Source: Fragaria x ananassa
Lineage: Eukaryota > Streptophyta > Magnoliopsida > Rosales > Rosaceae
Direction: 5' to 3'
NCBI GenBank assembly: GCA_034370585.1
Contig: CP139767.1
Location: 10,062,001-10,126,000, forward strand
DNA: 64,000 bases
Shown here piece by piece: positions 45,967 through 58,241 of this stretch. Position 1 is the first letter of the stretch; each line of letters begins with the position of its first letter. The translations under genes and the position numbers were made by a program. Under the pieces are notes generated by a model. That model saw only the letters and a list, made by a program, of their open reading frames with translations. It was not told the origin of the DNA and made no database searches.

Positions 45967-48747
45967 ATGTCTCTTGGAGAGATCGAGTGCCTCGTAGATA
46001 GTGGATCAACCCACACAATTCTAAGGAACTGACAACTATTTCTTGAGTTAATGTCTTGTAAATCATCTGTGACGACAATGATTGGATCTTCCCCTGTGAT
46101 CCTCGGGCGTGGAACCGCTCGCTTTTTTCTGCCTCATGGCACTATGATCCACGTCACAGACGCTCTTTATGCCCCAAAAGGGCACCAAACCCTGTTGAGC
46201 TTTAAGGACATTCGCGCTAATGGCTTTCACTTGGAAACTCATTGTGAAGATGGAACTGAGTTCTTGTGTATCACTTCTCATGAACACGGACGCAAACGTA
46301 TATTGGAGAAACTCATGAGTCAATCTAGTGGTCTTTACCTTACTACGATTCGGATTATTGAATCCCATGTAGTCGCCAAACAGGATCTTTGGGACTCTGA
46401 CTCATACAAGCTTTGGCATGATCGACTTGGTCATCCTGGAAGGGACATGATGATCCGAATTCTGCGTAATTCTCATGGACATCCCTTCTTCAAATCAAAA
46501 CGAAAATATCTGGGAAATGATATCATTTTGAATCATGGTGGTGACGCCTCAACTGGTCACCACGGCCCAAAGGGGACTTTGACGTCTCCCGGGCTCGGCA
46601 CCAACTTCATGGTTGCCGCTCGGCCGCTCCCTCAAGCAATTGAGGCGCGCTGTTCTTCCCTTGATGTGTCGTTGACTCTTTCAAACGCTCATCGTTCGTT
46701 TTGCAAAGCTTGCTCTTTAGCGAAAGTAGTATCGAGACCGTCTTACGCTAAAGATAACACCGAGAACATTCCATTTCTACATCGTATCCAATGTGATATT
46801 TGTGGACCCATCCATCCTGAATGTGGACCATTTCGATACTTTATGGTCCTGGTGGATGCTTCAACGCGTTGGACTCATGTCGCGCTCTTGTCCACACGTA
46901 ATGCTGCATTTCCAAAACTCCTAGCACAAATTATTAAACTTCGGGCTCACCACCCGGATTATCCAATTAAGTCAATTCGACTGGATAACGCTGGAGAATT
47001 TACATCAAAGACTTTTGATGACTATTGCATGTCTATCGGGATTGCAGTCGAGCATCCCGTACCCCATGTTCACATGCAAAACGGTCTCGCCGAAGCTACG
47101 ATTAAGCGGCTTCAGCTTATTTCTCGAGCGTTGGTAATGTGCACCAACCTTCCAATTGCGTCATGAGGCTATGCAATATTGCATGCAGCCTTACTTATTC
47201 GTTTCAGACCTACTGCCAAACAACCATTCAGTGCGTACCAGTTGGTCACTGGATATGAGCCTGACATTTCGCATCTACGTATTTTCGGTTGTTCAGTTTA
47301 TGTGCCAATTACGCCTCCACTGCGTTCTAAAATGGGTCCTCAGAGATGATTGGGTATCTACGTTGGTTATGAATCTCCAACGATTATCAGATATCTCGAG
47401 CCATTAACAGGTGATCTCTTTACCGCAAGGTTTGCGGATTGTCACTTTGATGAGACACTCTTCCCATCGTTAGGGGGAGATACGAACAAACGTGTTCATG
47501 TGGAACGACAGGAATTGTCGTGGTTTGTCCCCACTCTGTCTCATTATGATCCCCGCACCTCACAATCTGAACGTGAAGTGAAACGTATTCTCGAACTTCA
47601 GAAAGTAGCAGATACGATGCCTGACTCTTTCTCCGAGATTGCGAAAGTGACAAGATCAGATATACCAGCTGCAAATGTTCCTGCTAGGCTCAAAGTCCCT
47701 AGAAAGGGCACGGCCATCCCCGGGCTCGGTACTGCCGCCGTCGGCGGCGCCGCCCATGGTGGAGGGATGGAGGCCGTGGCTCCCCAAAGAAAAATGGGGA
47801 GGCCACCTGGTTCGGTTGACACACGTCCGAGAAAGAAACGGACCGACAAGGCACAAGTCAATCCTTTGATCATCGATGTTGAGAATCCTTCTCACGAGAT
47901 CATCTCTGATTACAGTTATGTCCACGAGTTGATATTAGAATCCATGGGGGACGCCTCAGGGTCAATGTCAACATCAGAGAACATAGAGATCTCCATGTGT
48001 TATGATAACACTTATGAATTGATGAACCGGTCATCAACCCATGTCGATGATATATTTGTTTATTCCGTGGCTCATGAAATCATTGAGCACGATGACATCG
48101 AACCACGCTCTGTTACAGAATGCCAAAACAGAGCAGACTGGCCTAAATGGAAAGTTGCAATCCAGGCAGAATTAGACTCTCTAACAAAGAGACAAGTCTT
48201 CGGCCCAGTAGTGCTAACTCCGCCGAGTGTAAAGCCTGTTGGACATAAATGGTTCTTTGTTAGAAAGCGTAATGAGAAGAATGAGGTACTTCGGTATAAG
48301 GCCCGCCTTGTGGCGCAAGGTTTCTCACAACGCCCTAAGATTGATTATGAGGAGACTTACTCTCCAGTCATAGACGTCATAACTTTCCGCTACTTAGTCA
48401 GTTTGGTAGTGTCCGAAAAACTTGACATGCAGCTCATGGATGTGGTTACGGCATATCTCTATGGGGATCTAGATTCAGAGATATATATGAAAGTGCCTAA
48501 TGGCATTACGTTACCTAAATCAAGTGACTCTAAACCACGGAGTGCGTATGCTATAAGGTTGCAACGCTCACTTTACGGATTAAAGCAATCCGGGCGAATG
48601 TGGTATACTCGTCTAAGTGACTACTTGATTAGAGAGGGATATAAGAACGATGAACTATGCCCGTGCGTGTGCGTATGCTATAAGGTTGCAACGCTCACTT
48701 TACGGATTAAAGCAATCCGGGCGAATGTGGTATACTCGTCTAAGTGA
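45967..48747 (+). pseudogene. Copia pol: protease, integrase and first part of RT
   Basis: One frame runs from the ATG at 45967 to 48747, broken by TGA at 46030, 47164 and 47347. Each stop is explained by a single transition (CGA to TGA twice, TGG to TGA once). Protease: LVDSGSTHTIL. Integrase: the HxxxH/CxxC finger region (LWHDRLGHPG, FCKACSLAK), then CDICGPIHPECG, FMVLVDASTRWTHV, IRLDNAGEFTSKTF and a catalytic-type HMQNGLAEATIK. Reverse transcriptase begins with HKWFFVRKRNEK, YKARLVAQGFSQRPKIDYEETYSPV and MDVVTAYLYGDL. A 127-bp tandem duplication at 48542-48795 then shifts the frame. Two GC-rich inserts interrupt conserved regions (46540-46660 and 47700-47790). Confidence 0.9.
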
Positions 48748-48834
48748 CTACTTGATTAGAGAGGGATATAAGAACGATGAACTATGCCCGTGCGTGTTCA
48801 TAAAGATGAACTATGCCCGTGCGTGTTCATAAAG
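48542..48834. repeat. Two nested tandem duplications in copia RT
   Basis: A 127-bp unit (48542-48668) is repeated at 48669-48795. Directly after it a 29-bp unit beginning GATGAACTATGCCCGTGCGT is repeated (48777-48805 and 48806-48834). Neither length is a multiple of three, but their sum, 156, is, so the frame is regained downstream while the first copy still runs into a stop at 48747. Confidence 0.9.
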
Positions 48835-50028
48835 AAGACAAGTTCCGGATTTGCAATAGTGGCCGTTTATGTCGATGACATGAACATTATTGGTACTCTT
48901 GATGAAATCAAAGAGACCGCGGCTTATCTGAAATCCGAGTTTGAGATGAAAGATCTTGGGAAGACTCATTTTTGCCTAGGTCTTGAACTAGAGCACCGAG
49001 TGTGTGGGATCCTTATCCATCAGACTGTATATGTCCAAAAGATGCTCAGGCGATTTAATATGGACAAGATGCATCCTGTTAGCACTCCCATGATTGGTCG
49101 AAGTCTGGATATAACTAAAGATCTATTCCGTCCGAAAGAGGACGACGAAGAGGTCTTGAGCGCAGAGGTTCCATACCTTAGTGTAATAGGCGCGTTATTA
49201 TACTTAGCTCAATGCACTCGACCAGACATTGCATTCTCAGTCAACTTGTTAGCTAGATTTAGCTCAGCGCCAACCCAACGTCATTGGACCGGAGTTAAGA
49301 ACATCTTTCGATATCTTAAAGGTACCATTGAGTTGGGACTGTTCTTTCCCTACACTGATTCAAGAAGGACAGAAGATGGTCCTATGGCTCATGGAAGACA
49401 CGGCACCGATCCACCAAGGCACCGGACTGCCGCCATGGGCGCTGCCGGTACGGCTGCTGGACACGGGTCCAATGCCGTGCACGCCACCGCCGCCTTGTCC
49501 TATGCCGAGACACCCAACAATACGTTGGTGGGTTTCGCCGACGCCGGATATTTATCTGATCCTCATAAAGGACGTTCTCAAAGTGGTTATGTTTTCACCA
49601 TTAGGAATACGGCGATATCTTGGAGGTCTACTAAGCAGACTCTAGTGGCGACATCTTCAAATCATGCAGAGATTATAGCTTTGCATGAAGCTGTTCGGGA
49701 ATGTGTTTGGTTAAGATCAATCATTAAGCACATTAGAGGAACTAGTGGATTAAGTTCTACAACTGATAGACCTACATGCATTTATGAGGACAATGCAGTT
49801 TGTATTGAGCAAATGAAGTTAGGTTACATCAAGGGTGATAATACAAAGCACATTTCACCTAAGTTCTTCTACAACCAACAGCAACAGGCGTTTCTCAACA
49901 TTCAAGTGAACCAAGTTAGTTCCGAAGGAAACGCAGCAGACTTATTTACTAAGTCCTTACCTAAGTCTACTTTTGAGAAACATGTGAAAAGTATAGGCAT
50001 GCGTCGGCTATCAAGTCTCTCTGAATAA
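48784..50028 (+). pseudogene. Copia pol: RT end and RNase H
   Basis: The frame resumes after the duplications. It has the reverse transcriptase active site YVDDMNIIG, FEMKDLGKTHFCLGLEL, PYLSVIGALLYLAQCTRPDI and then RNase H (GYLSDPHKGRSQSGYVF, WRSTKQTLVATSSNHAEI, IYEDNAVCIEQ, GDNTKHISPKFF). A GC-rich insert rich in His/Gly/Ala (49370-49510) separates the two. The stop TAA is at 50026-50028. It cannot be translated with the upstream part because of the 127-bp and 29-bp duplications. Confidence 0.9.
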
Positions 50029-50201
50029 CGTTCACATCAGGGGGAGTACCATCTCAATGAAGTAGGCTGGTGCGTTGTATTCTTTTTCTCCTACGATTAA
50101 GGTTCAGTTTTTCTCCCACAGGGTTTTTGTGACTTGACGAGGTTTTTGACGAGGCAACAGATTAGCACCATTGGCATATCAATGCGCGGCACAAGGGGGA
50201 G

Positions 50202-50406
50202 TGTTCTAGGATATTCCATATCTTTCTAGATATTCTTTATGTGTGTCTTTGCCTTATGCCAATAGCATATGTAGTTAGATTAGATCTATGTATTCATATC
50301 CTTACCATACTGGTAATGTGTAATTCCTTATATAAAGGGCTCCTATCAATGAATGAGATACACATATTTCACGATTCTCTATTCTCAATTTATTTTCATT
50401 TCATCA
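50202..50406 (+). repeat. 3' LTR of the copia element
   Basis: 205 bp, TGTTCTAGGATATTCC to TTTCATTTCATCA, with the same TATATAAAGGGCTCC box. It is followed by the target duplication GAAAA. Confidence 0.95.
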
Positions 50407-50411
50407 GAAAA

Positions 50412-50653
50412 CAGATTTTCTATCAAATTTTCTCAAGAGTTTATCGGCATTACGTCTTTGTTTCTCAATAAAAACCTCGAATTGCCTATTTGATTCTTAA
50501 CATGAAACCGAATGGGATGGAAGTAGCAAATATAACTACATATCGGTATAGATGGTAAGTGGAGAAATCAGAGTTCTTCAATGCAAACTACCAAATCTTC
50601 AAGCCATTAAAGATTATCTTTGTGATTTTTGCCTGTAATTTGGTTTAGCAACA

Positions 50654-50702
<49 letters not shown>

Positions 50703-51440
50703 CGAACTAAAAGCATTGGACCGAGGTCAAACCTCAACATAATAGCTTCTCGAAGTTTCACTCTTAATATTAAGAAAAGAAAACGCTTTTTTTTTCCTTG
50801 AGAAGGAGAGAAAAGTTGGGCCGTTGGGCCGGGTTGGGTTGGGTTGAAAAGAGTTCCTAAATATGAGTCCCATCTAATAAACGGCGTCGTTGCACTCCAG
50901 TATATTAACCTAACCCCAGTACGGATTTCAGAGAAGTCGCCAGCTTTGTTGTCAGTATCAGTCTCAGGTACTTTTTTCTGTAACTTCTTGTTTTACCAAC
51001 AAAACTGAGAACACAAACAAATTATAGTTCTTTTTTCGTGTAAAGATGTAGAATTTGCTTTTGTTTCTAGTTCTAAAGCGGGGTATATAGCTTCTGTTAA
51101 ATTCTATGTTTTTTTTTGTTGATCGTAAAAAATTGAATTTGTTGGCTTACTCTTTAAATTGAGATGGGGATTCATGGGTTTTTCATATTGAGTACTTTTG
51201 GTGATTCAATTGGAAGTTTTTGGATTGAAGTGTTGTGGGTGAATGTGTTTATCTCTTATTTGATATGATGATTATGAAGAAGGGGATTGGATTTGAGTTA
51301 TAAACTAGTTTTGAAATATATAAAACATAATTGAAATTGAATTTGAAAGAATCTACATTTTCTCATTCGAATGTTTCGATTGAGTTACTCAAAACATGGC
51401 TGTAAGTTGACCAAGTTATTGACAATGCATCAGGTTACCT
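50412..51440. other. Spacer and probable leader of F-box copy 3
   Basis: After the copia element comes the displaced 3' flank, then a (TA)n tract at about 50657-50698. A leader-like region (50930-50967) ends at CTCAG|GTACTTTT, matching the acceptor CATCAG|GTTACCT before the ATG of copy 3. A leader intron of about 470 bp is therefore likely, as in copy 2. Confidence 0.45.
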
Positions 51441-53396
51441 ATGGATTCGGAGTATAAGAGTCAAGCAAGAGCTAAAGATAGGATCAGCGAATTGCCCGAA
51501 GCAGTTCTGTGTCACATACTCTCGTTCCTTCCCACAAAATACAGTTTCAGGACCAGCATTTTATCCACAAGATGGAAGAACATATGGGCTTCTGTTCCCA
51601 ATCTAGACATCTGTGATGAAGCCACGTCTGACAAAACTGGATTTATGGCATTTGTTGATCGAGTAATGTTCTCTCCTCACTCTAACATTCGAAAATTCCG
51701 TCTTCATTGTTCGTCTGTTGACGATTATGCTCGTATTGAAACTTGGGTCTGCAGTGCCATCCAACGTAATGCTGTTGAAGTTGATCTTTGTGTTGAATCA
51801 TGTAGAGGGCATATTTTTGAGTTGCCTTGGCCGCTTATAGTCTCGAAAACACTAGAAATTTTGAAGTTGGACTCAAATTATGAAATTAATATTCCTCTCT
51901 CAGGGAGTTTCCCCAGTCTCAGGTGCCTCCACATTACAGTTGATTCTCCAGATAGTGATGCTATGGGAACACTCATTTCCTACTGCCCTGTGCTTGAACA
52001 TCTGACTGTAGATGGAACTCTTGGAAATTGGGTTAATAGTGTCACTGTCTCGGCGCCTATACTAAAGAGTCTAAAAATTAGATTGAGGAGCACTACAGAT
52101 GTTCTGCATGATGCGCACAACTTCTTGATTAATGCCCCAAAGCTTGAATACCTTGATATCGAGGAAGATATTTTGTCAAATTATACATTGAGGAATGCAA
52201 AATCACTGGTGAAAGCCAATGCTCGTGCCATTGACTATTCTACCATTAGAGGTCGTGACTTTCTTGACCGTGTAACTGCGCTTATGTCGACAGTTTCCAA
52301 AATCAAATATCTGTCTCTTTCAGCTATGTACTTGGAGGTAAGTATGTTGTATCATTGTCCTTGCACTATGTTTGCTAGATAATGTACATGAACATGTATG
52401 GTGAAGAATATAGAGAGAAAAAGAGTGGTTGTTGGGAATGAGGGATGGAACTTATGTGTTGCCTTCTTTGTAATTTGGGGGGGGGGGGGGGGGGGGGGAG
52501 AGCAGAAGGGTGACACAATCATGTGCAGGCTCATGGTTTTAGTCCCTTATAGATAGACAGGTTTAATGATTGAAAAAGATATAAATACTGTTGTGGCTTG
52601 GAGGAAATGATAAGAAGTTGAGTTTTCGTTAGGCATTTTTTCACTATTCCTTCTCAGTATCAAAACCAAATGAGGAAAATTTGTGTTCCTTTCATGTTGT
52701 GATTTTCTAAACTACATGATGCAAAGCCACATTCCTCGCTTTTGAAATAGGATACTAATGACATTGTGTTTATAGTTACCAACTTTTTTTCCCTTTTTTT
52801 TACACTAGATACATCCCATTTCAAAGATTTTTTGAGATAGTTTATATGATAGGTAACATTTGACTCTATGAGTTTCTGTTTAATCTGAAGTTTATCTTTC
52901 ATGTAGGATCTTTGTCTGCCGACTTTTGGTAATTTGAGCCACTTGAAGCTGGTCACTAACTATTGCAATTACTGGGAAGTGCCAGACTTGCTTGAGAGAA
53001 TTCCTAAATTGGAATATCTCTTCTTAGAATATAAAGTAAGATTTATCTCCAGTTATGCGATGTTATTCCAACATGCAGCTCTTGGAGATTCACTTATCAT
53101 GTATCCTTTTAAATGATGATCAGGTGATAATTATAGGTGGAGATTTAGAGCACCAAAGGATAGCAACAGAGTCTGCGCCTAATTGCTTGACGTCACACCT
53201 CAAAAGCATATCCATAAGAGGATTGAAGGGTGAGCCCAATGATCTGGAAATGTTGAAATATTTGTTGAGGAATGGTGAAGTTCTGGAGAAGATGACTATT
53301 TATGCTGGTGGTCTTCTGTGTACAAAAGAGGAGTTAAACAAGGAAGTTTCTATGTTTAAAAGGAGTTCAGAGACTTGTGAAGTTGAATACATCTGA
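51441..53396 (+). CDS. F-box/LRR/FBD protein, copy 3
   Basis: Coding exons 51441-52337, 52907-53035 and 53124-53396 give 432 residues. The F-box reads RISELPEAVLCHILSFLPTKY and then SFRTSILSTRWKNIW. The LRR-like part has FELPWPLIVSKTLEILKLDS, FPSLRCLHI, SYCPVLEHLTVDGTLGN, APILKSLKI and NAPKLEYLDIEEDILSNY. The final exon carries the FBD signature (LTSHLKSISIRGLKGEPNDL, LKYLLRNGEVLEKMTIY, SSETCEVEYI). The predicted role is substrate receptor of an SCF ubiquitin ligase, by family only. Intron 1 contains a run of 22 G, listed separately. No lesion is seen. Confidence 0.88.
52477..52498 (+). repeat. Homopolymer of 22 G in intron 1 of F-box copy 3
   Basis: An uninterrupted G run on the sense strand, flanked by TAATTT and AGAG. 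Long G runs are rare in plant DNA; this one can form a G-quadruplex in DNA or pre-mRNA. Its exact length is prone to sequencing error. Confidence 0.85.
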
Positions 53397-55157
53397 GACG
53401 GATCGTATGATTGTAAGCATCGATCTGCTATCAATGTTCTTAAAGCACCATAAATCAGGCATTTTATTTTCAGTCTGAGTAGTATTATGTTTTCAGAATT
53501 GTTGAAGAAATTCTTTTTAGCTCTGGGGAACTTGATTTGGCATAAGAACTAAATAATACAGTTATTTATTTGGTTTTGGTTCTTTTACTCCATGGATTAC
53601 TGTCCTTGCTCGGTTTTCCTCAACCAAGTTTCTCTCCTTCGATTGTATAAGTTTGCATGACTTGCATCTGTGCTTCTTACCTTAGTTTGTGTAGTTGGAA
53701 CACCATGCAACATAGTATTGCACTTTACTCATTTCCTGTTGTTTTAGGACATTAAAAAAAAAGGTACTGCTTTTTCTTATTTAAATATGTGTACATAGTT
53801 CATGACTGCTTTTGTTGATGTGTTTTTAAGTTATGGAAATTAAACATTCTTCTATATAACCAATCTGCGCGAATGGCTTTCAAACATTTTTAAGATGATC
53901 ATCAGCCAAATGCCAGATTGGTTAACCAATGGATAATGTTCTGTAGTATTGGATAAGGTTCATTAGCACTACTCTATGTTTACATAGTATTCGAACAATG
54001 TTTCATACAGTATATTCAATGCGGCTAGTTACTCCAACAGTGACGCCATCACAAGACAACTAGAAACCTTTCCTTTACCAGGTATGGCAGAGAAATTTTG
54101 AGCTTCATCAGCCTCGTTGTCGAGGTAAAGTACACTGAAAATGGCAGAGGATCAATTCGATACCACATAATTTCTTTTGGAATAAATATAGCAACAACTT
54201 GTAATGTAATTTATTTGCATACTTGTGGTTCATTCACTTCATTGTTTACTTTTACTTTTAGTTTCCTTTTTTTTTTTGGGCTGAGAAAAGTCCACTATTG
54301 GGGATTAGAAAAAGAAGAAATTGAAAATTAGATAGTGTACTGTAGAGTAAGGTTGTAGAACAAACAATTGACTTTATTAGAATACTAGTCTGATACAGCT
54401 ACACAGTATAGTAGAGTATAGTATTAAAGTTGCTAAGCAAGATTCAGAAGAAAGTTATTATATGTAGTTGTTGAGTATATAGTATAGTAGTATTAAGCTT
54501 CCTAAGCAAGACTCAGAAGATTCATTATAAAAACCCTTCTCTCTTTTCAACCCAATTCCAAGACTCAAAGCTATACTTCCATCTCAACCTCTACTCTCCC
54601 AGGACCCTGGTATGTTTGAATTCTGAAACAATATTGGCTCATCTAGTGAATTTTCTGTTGTCTATTTGCTGTATCCATGGTTTAAGTTTCTCCAGTACTT
54701 AAACCAAATTTCTTGGCTCATCTGTTCATGTGAAAATATCTTGGAGGAATATCTGTTTCTGCCTTTTCTTTTGTTCTTGTCTAGTTGCTGAATAATTTCA
54801 CGTGTAGAAATAGAAGAAAATTTATCAAGGTTAATTGCAGTTTCTGACTCCTTTTGGGTAATTTAAGGCTTGGTTGCTTGAATAAATGAGGTTAGAATTA
54901 GTGTTAAGGTTTGCTTGCATTTGTGGGAGTGGTTCAAGTCACTCTGTAAAAATTGTTAAGAATGCTTGTCTGTGTCCATTTCATTTCCTCAGCAACCTTT
55001 TGCAGCTTTTCCTCTGCTTTGGTCTCTATGCTACAATACAAAACACACTTCAATTTTTTTTTTTTTTTTTCAGACTTTATGGTGAGAAACTTGCTAAGCA
55101 ATATTTAAGATGTGTTCTCAATTTGACCATGTATTATGAAAAATTATCAAGGTACAG
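53397..55157. other. Spacer between F-box copies 3 and 4
   Basis: No additional gene recognised. At about 54530-54610 lies a leader-like sequence ending CAGGACCCTG|GTATG. It would splice to AAG|GTACAG just before the copy 4 ATG and so form that gene's leader exon. A run of about 20 T ends at 55070. Confidence 0.45.
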
Positions 55158-56916
55158 ATGGCCTCCAAGCCCAAGCGTCAAAATGGAGTTGATAGAATCA
55201 GTGAATTGCCGGATGCAGTTCTTTGTCATATGCTTTCCTTTCTTCCTACAGTATATGCTATGTGGACTACTGTTCTGTCTAGGAGATGGAACAATTTATG
55301 GACATCTCTTCCAAATCTCGGCTTCGATAACATAGAATTTCCAACAAATCATACAATGTCCCCTATCCAATCCTTCAATCGTTTTATGAATGCTGTTGAA
55401 GGTGCAGTTTCCCTTCACCGCTCATCGGATATTCAAAAATTTTGTCTCTCTATTTCTGTAAAACATTTCAGCGTCGAGGATCTCTCTCGAATCAATACAT
55501 TGATTTGTTCTGCCATTGGGCATAATGTTGTCGAAATGAATCTTTCTTTGTGGGCTGAAGATCATACGGAGGATCATTTTGAACTACCTCAAAGCCTTTT
55601 CATGTGCACTACACTGGAGAAGCTGACAGTCTTTTCGAGTTTTAATATCTGTGCTCCACCTACAGGGAGTCTCCCAAGTCTTAAGGTTCTCCATGTTTCA
55701 GTTTTATGGTCCGATGAGAATGCACCAGAATCTTATTTTCGGAACTGCCCTGCACTGGAAGATTTAACTATAGCTGGAGAAATCTGTTTTCATTACATCG
55801 AGTATATCGATATCACTGCACCTACATTGAAGAGGCTATGCATATCGTTACGCTGTTACAATGAATATTATGACAGTTGGTATACCTTTTCTATTAACGC
55901 CCCAAACATGGAATACTTTGATCTTAAGGAGGATGCTATCTCAAATTATATTTTCAAGACTACTAAATCTCTTGTCAAGGCGAAAGTCCATTTTCTTGAT
56001 GAAATTCAATACCAAGATTGTATAGAGTTTTTTGATAAAGATCCTGGATTCGCTACTCGTGCAACTGTGCTGCTGGCAGGAATATCCAATGTTGAATATC
56101 TGTCTCTTGATAACCAGCCTAATTGTTTGGAGGTATTGCTTATTCCTTCAATTATTTCTTTCAAATTTTTTGTTGCAGTATAGTGAGACATGCTTGAGGT
56201 GAAGATCAACCCATGATTTATGAACAACAACTAGGTTTTAATTAAAAATAAATCCATCAAGGAAATGATGAAATAATTTCTTTCACGATACACCAGACTA
56301 GACATCAGACACATGACACATTTAGTGATCTATGATTGAACTAGTTTATTATGAACAATGTGAGAATTTCACTGAATTTCTGTGTGCTTGATATATTATG
56401 TTTCACTTAGGCTTGCTATGTGCCTGCTTTGGAGAATTTGACCAAATTGAAGCTGGTTCTTCGTGACTGCTACCACTGGGAATTGCTAACAGAGTTGCTC
56501 ATGAGATCCCCTAAACTGAAATGTCTTGTCTTAGAGCATATAGTAAGATGAATTTCCACTTATGATGCATCATGCCAACATATTGCTGTGAACTGTTCTC
56601 ATTTCATTCAATGTTTCAAAATTCTTGACAGCATGCCAATGTGGACAACAAATATCCAGAGCAATCAGAGAGTAGATGGATTCCACCAGATTTTGTGCCT
56701 ATATGTTTGCTCACACGCCTTGAGACAATCAAAATTAGGGGATTCAAGGGAAATCGTGATGAGATGGACGCGGCACGGTATTTACTAAAGAACAGTGATG
56801 TTTTGAATGAGATGGCTATTTATACAGGTGATCTTCAGTGTACAAAGGAGGAGTTATTTGAGGAATTTGGTATGTTTCCAAGGGGTTCAAAGACTAGTAA
56901 AGTTCTCTTAAGTTAA
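55158..56916 (+). CDS. F-box/LRR/FBD protein, copy 4
   Basis: Coding exons 55158-56132, 56411-56542 and 56632-56916 give 463 residues. The F-box reads DRISELPDAVLCHMLSFLPT and then TVLSRRWNNLWTSLPNL; the usual R-T-S-I-L-S-K-R-W is altered to TTVLSRRW. Leucine-rich stretches follow (LPQSLFMCTTLEKLTVFS, LPSLKVLHVSV, RNCPALEDLTIAGE, APTLKRLCISL, NAPNMEYFDLKED). The last exon has the FBD part (LLTRLETIKIRGFKGNRDEM, RYLLKNSDVLNEMAIYTGDL, RGSKTSKVLLS). It is the most diverged of the four, with a longer segment after the F-box. The predicted role is the same as for the other copies. Confidence 0.88.
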
Positions 56917-58241
56917 AGGGTATGTGTGGTTTTTTGTTGAATGCTGTGAAGTTGAATTCATGATATGCAATTTTAGTTTCTACAAGCATTACTACTTTTG
57001 ATTTGTTCAACTGGAGGATGCTAAAGTGGCTTGTTGATCTTGGTTTTTTTCTTTTTCTTTTTTCCAACCGCTGCATTCTATCACTCTCAATTCTCTCTTC
57101 ATTTCTCCAGTCTGCTTCTCCTATAGCTCTCATTGCTTGTCTTAGTCTTTTTCCATAACCAGTAGCATTTGTCAACTTGAAATCATCTTGATTTTACTTC
57201 GACGAGCAACTGCACTGATCTCAGTTGCTCTAGTAGTAATATTAGTTCATTACTCTGTTTTGACTGAATACAAAATAAAGATTTAGCTCAACCAATCTTT
57301 ATGAAAGATGAGCGACGCCCTCTGCTTCTCGTGTTTCCAGTGGATTTTGTTACAACATGAAATTGTGTAATGCTTCTAATAGGTTATTGATATTTTAGTC
57401 AAAAATCAAATGCAGTTGTAATTAATAGCATTGTTAGGAAAAGAAACAAGCACCAGAAAGGGGATCATTGAAACTTTCTTTCTAGTTTCAAACTTCCAAA
57501 TCTACCTGCGAAGTTTCATAAAGCATTCTACATCACCTGACAAATGAATCAGGGTCATTTGATCTCTGCCCAAAATATAAACGGAAGTGAATTTTTCTTA
57601 GAAAATCTGGGTAAAATTAATGAATATGAGCTGATTGTGCCATTGAAGAACATAGACTTTCCACCAGTGTAGATGTAGAGCTGTCCTCTCCGAAATTTAA
57701 GCAGGCACACTTGGACAATATCTCCTATGAATTTCCAAAATAACAGGTATATAACAAATGGTTAGTTCTGTAAAGTTGTGGCACAATTTAGATATGGATT
57801 GAAAGGAAAACAGAGTGCCACTAGTCTGATCAATAATAATTATGCTCAATGTGAACAGGAATAGTGACACAAACTCAACTCCTACTATCTTTTGTCTACT
57901 ACCATATGAAAAATCTCTAGAAAAAAAAAAACACTCATCATGGAATTGGAAACTGAAAGAATGTAATTGATTCGAAAGGGTCTATTCAAGCTGAGCAGCA
58001 TCAGTTTCCAGATCATTGAGTACTATTTCAAAACACATTTGGTTAAACAAGTATGTAGCTCCATTCACGTTTAGATATCATGATTTGGTAATCACTACTA
58101 GAGCAAATAAGATCAGTATCACCTATTTTCGGAACCATCTTCCTATGCTTTCCACTTTACGGGGAAAAATGAAAAATGAATGAAAATAGCAGAATGTCAT
58201 GTATCTAACATCCTATAAATTTTACAGATAGTACTAAATTT
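56917..58241. other. Spacer between F-box copy 4 and the cullin-like gene
   Basis: No gene is supported. 58130-58165 (minus) could be a degenerate cullin exon (it reads GKHRKMVPKI in one frame), but the phase does not join the last good exon. Confidence 0.35.

Larger units (their letters stand above)
43231..50411 (+). mobile_element. Complete but decayed Ty1/copia retrotransposon
   Basis: 5' LTR 43236-43438 and 3' LTR 50202-50406, both TG..CA, flanked by the direct repeat GAAAA (43231-43235 and 50407-50411). CGTTATCAGCCC follows the 5' LTR as a likely primer-binding site, and ACAAGGGGGAG before the 3' LTR is the polypurine tract. The order gag, protease, integrase, reverse transcriptase, RNase H is the copia order. 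One frameshift, three in-frame TGA codons and two small duplications disable it. A stretch of about 0.94 kb between gag and protease has no open frame. The LTRs differ at several positions, roughly 4 percent by eye. Confidence 0.95.
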
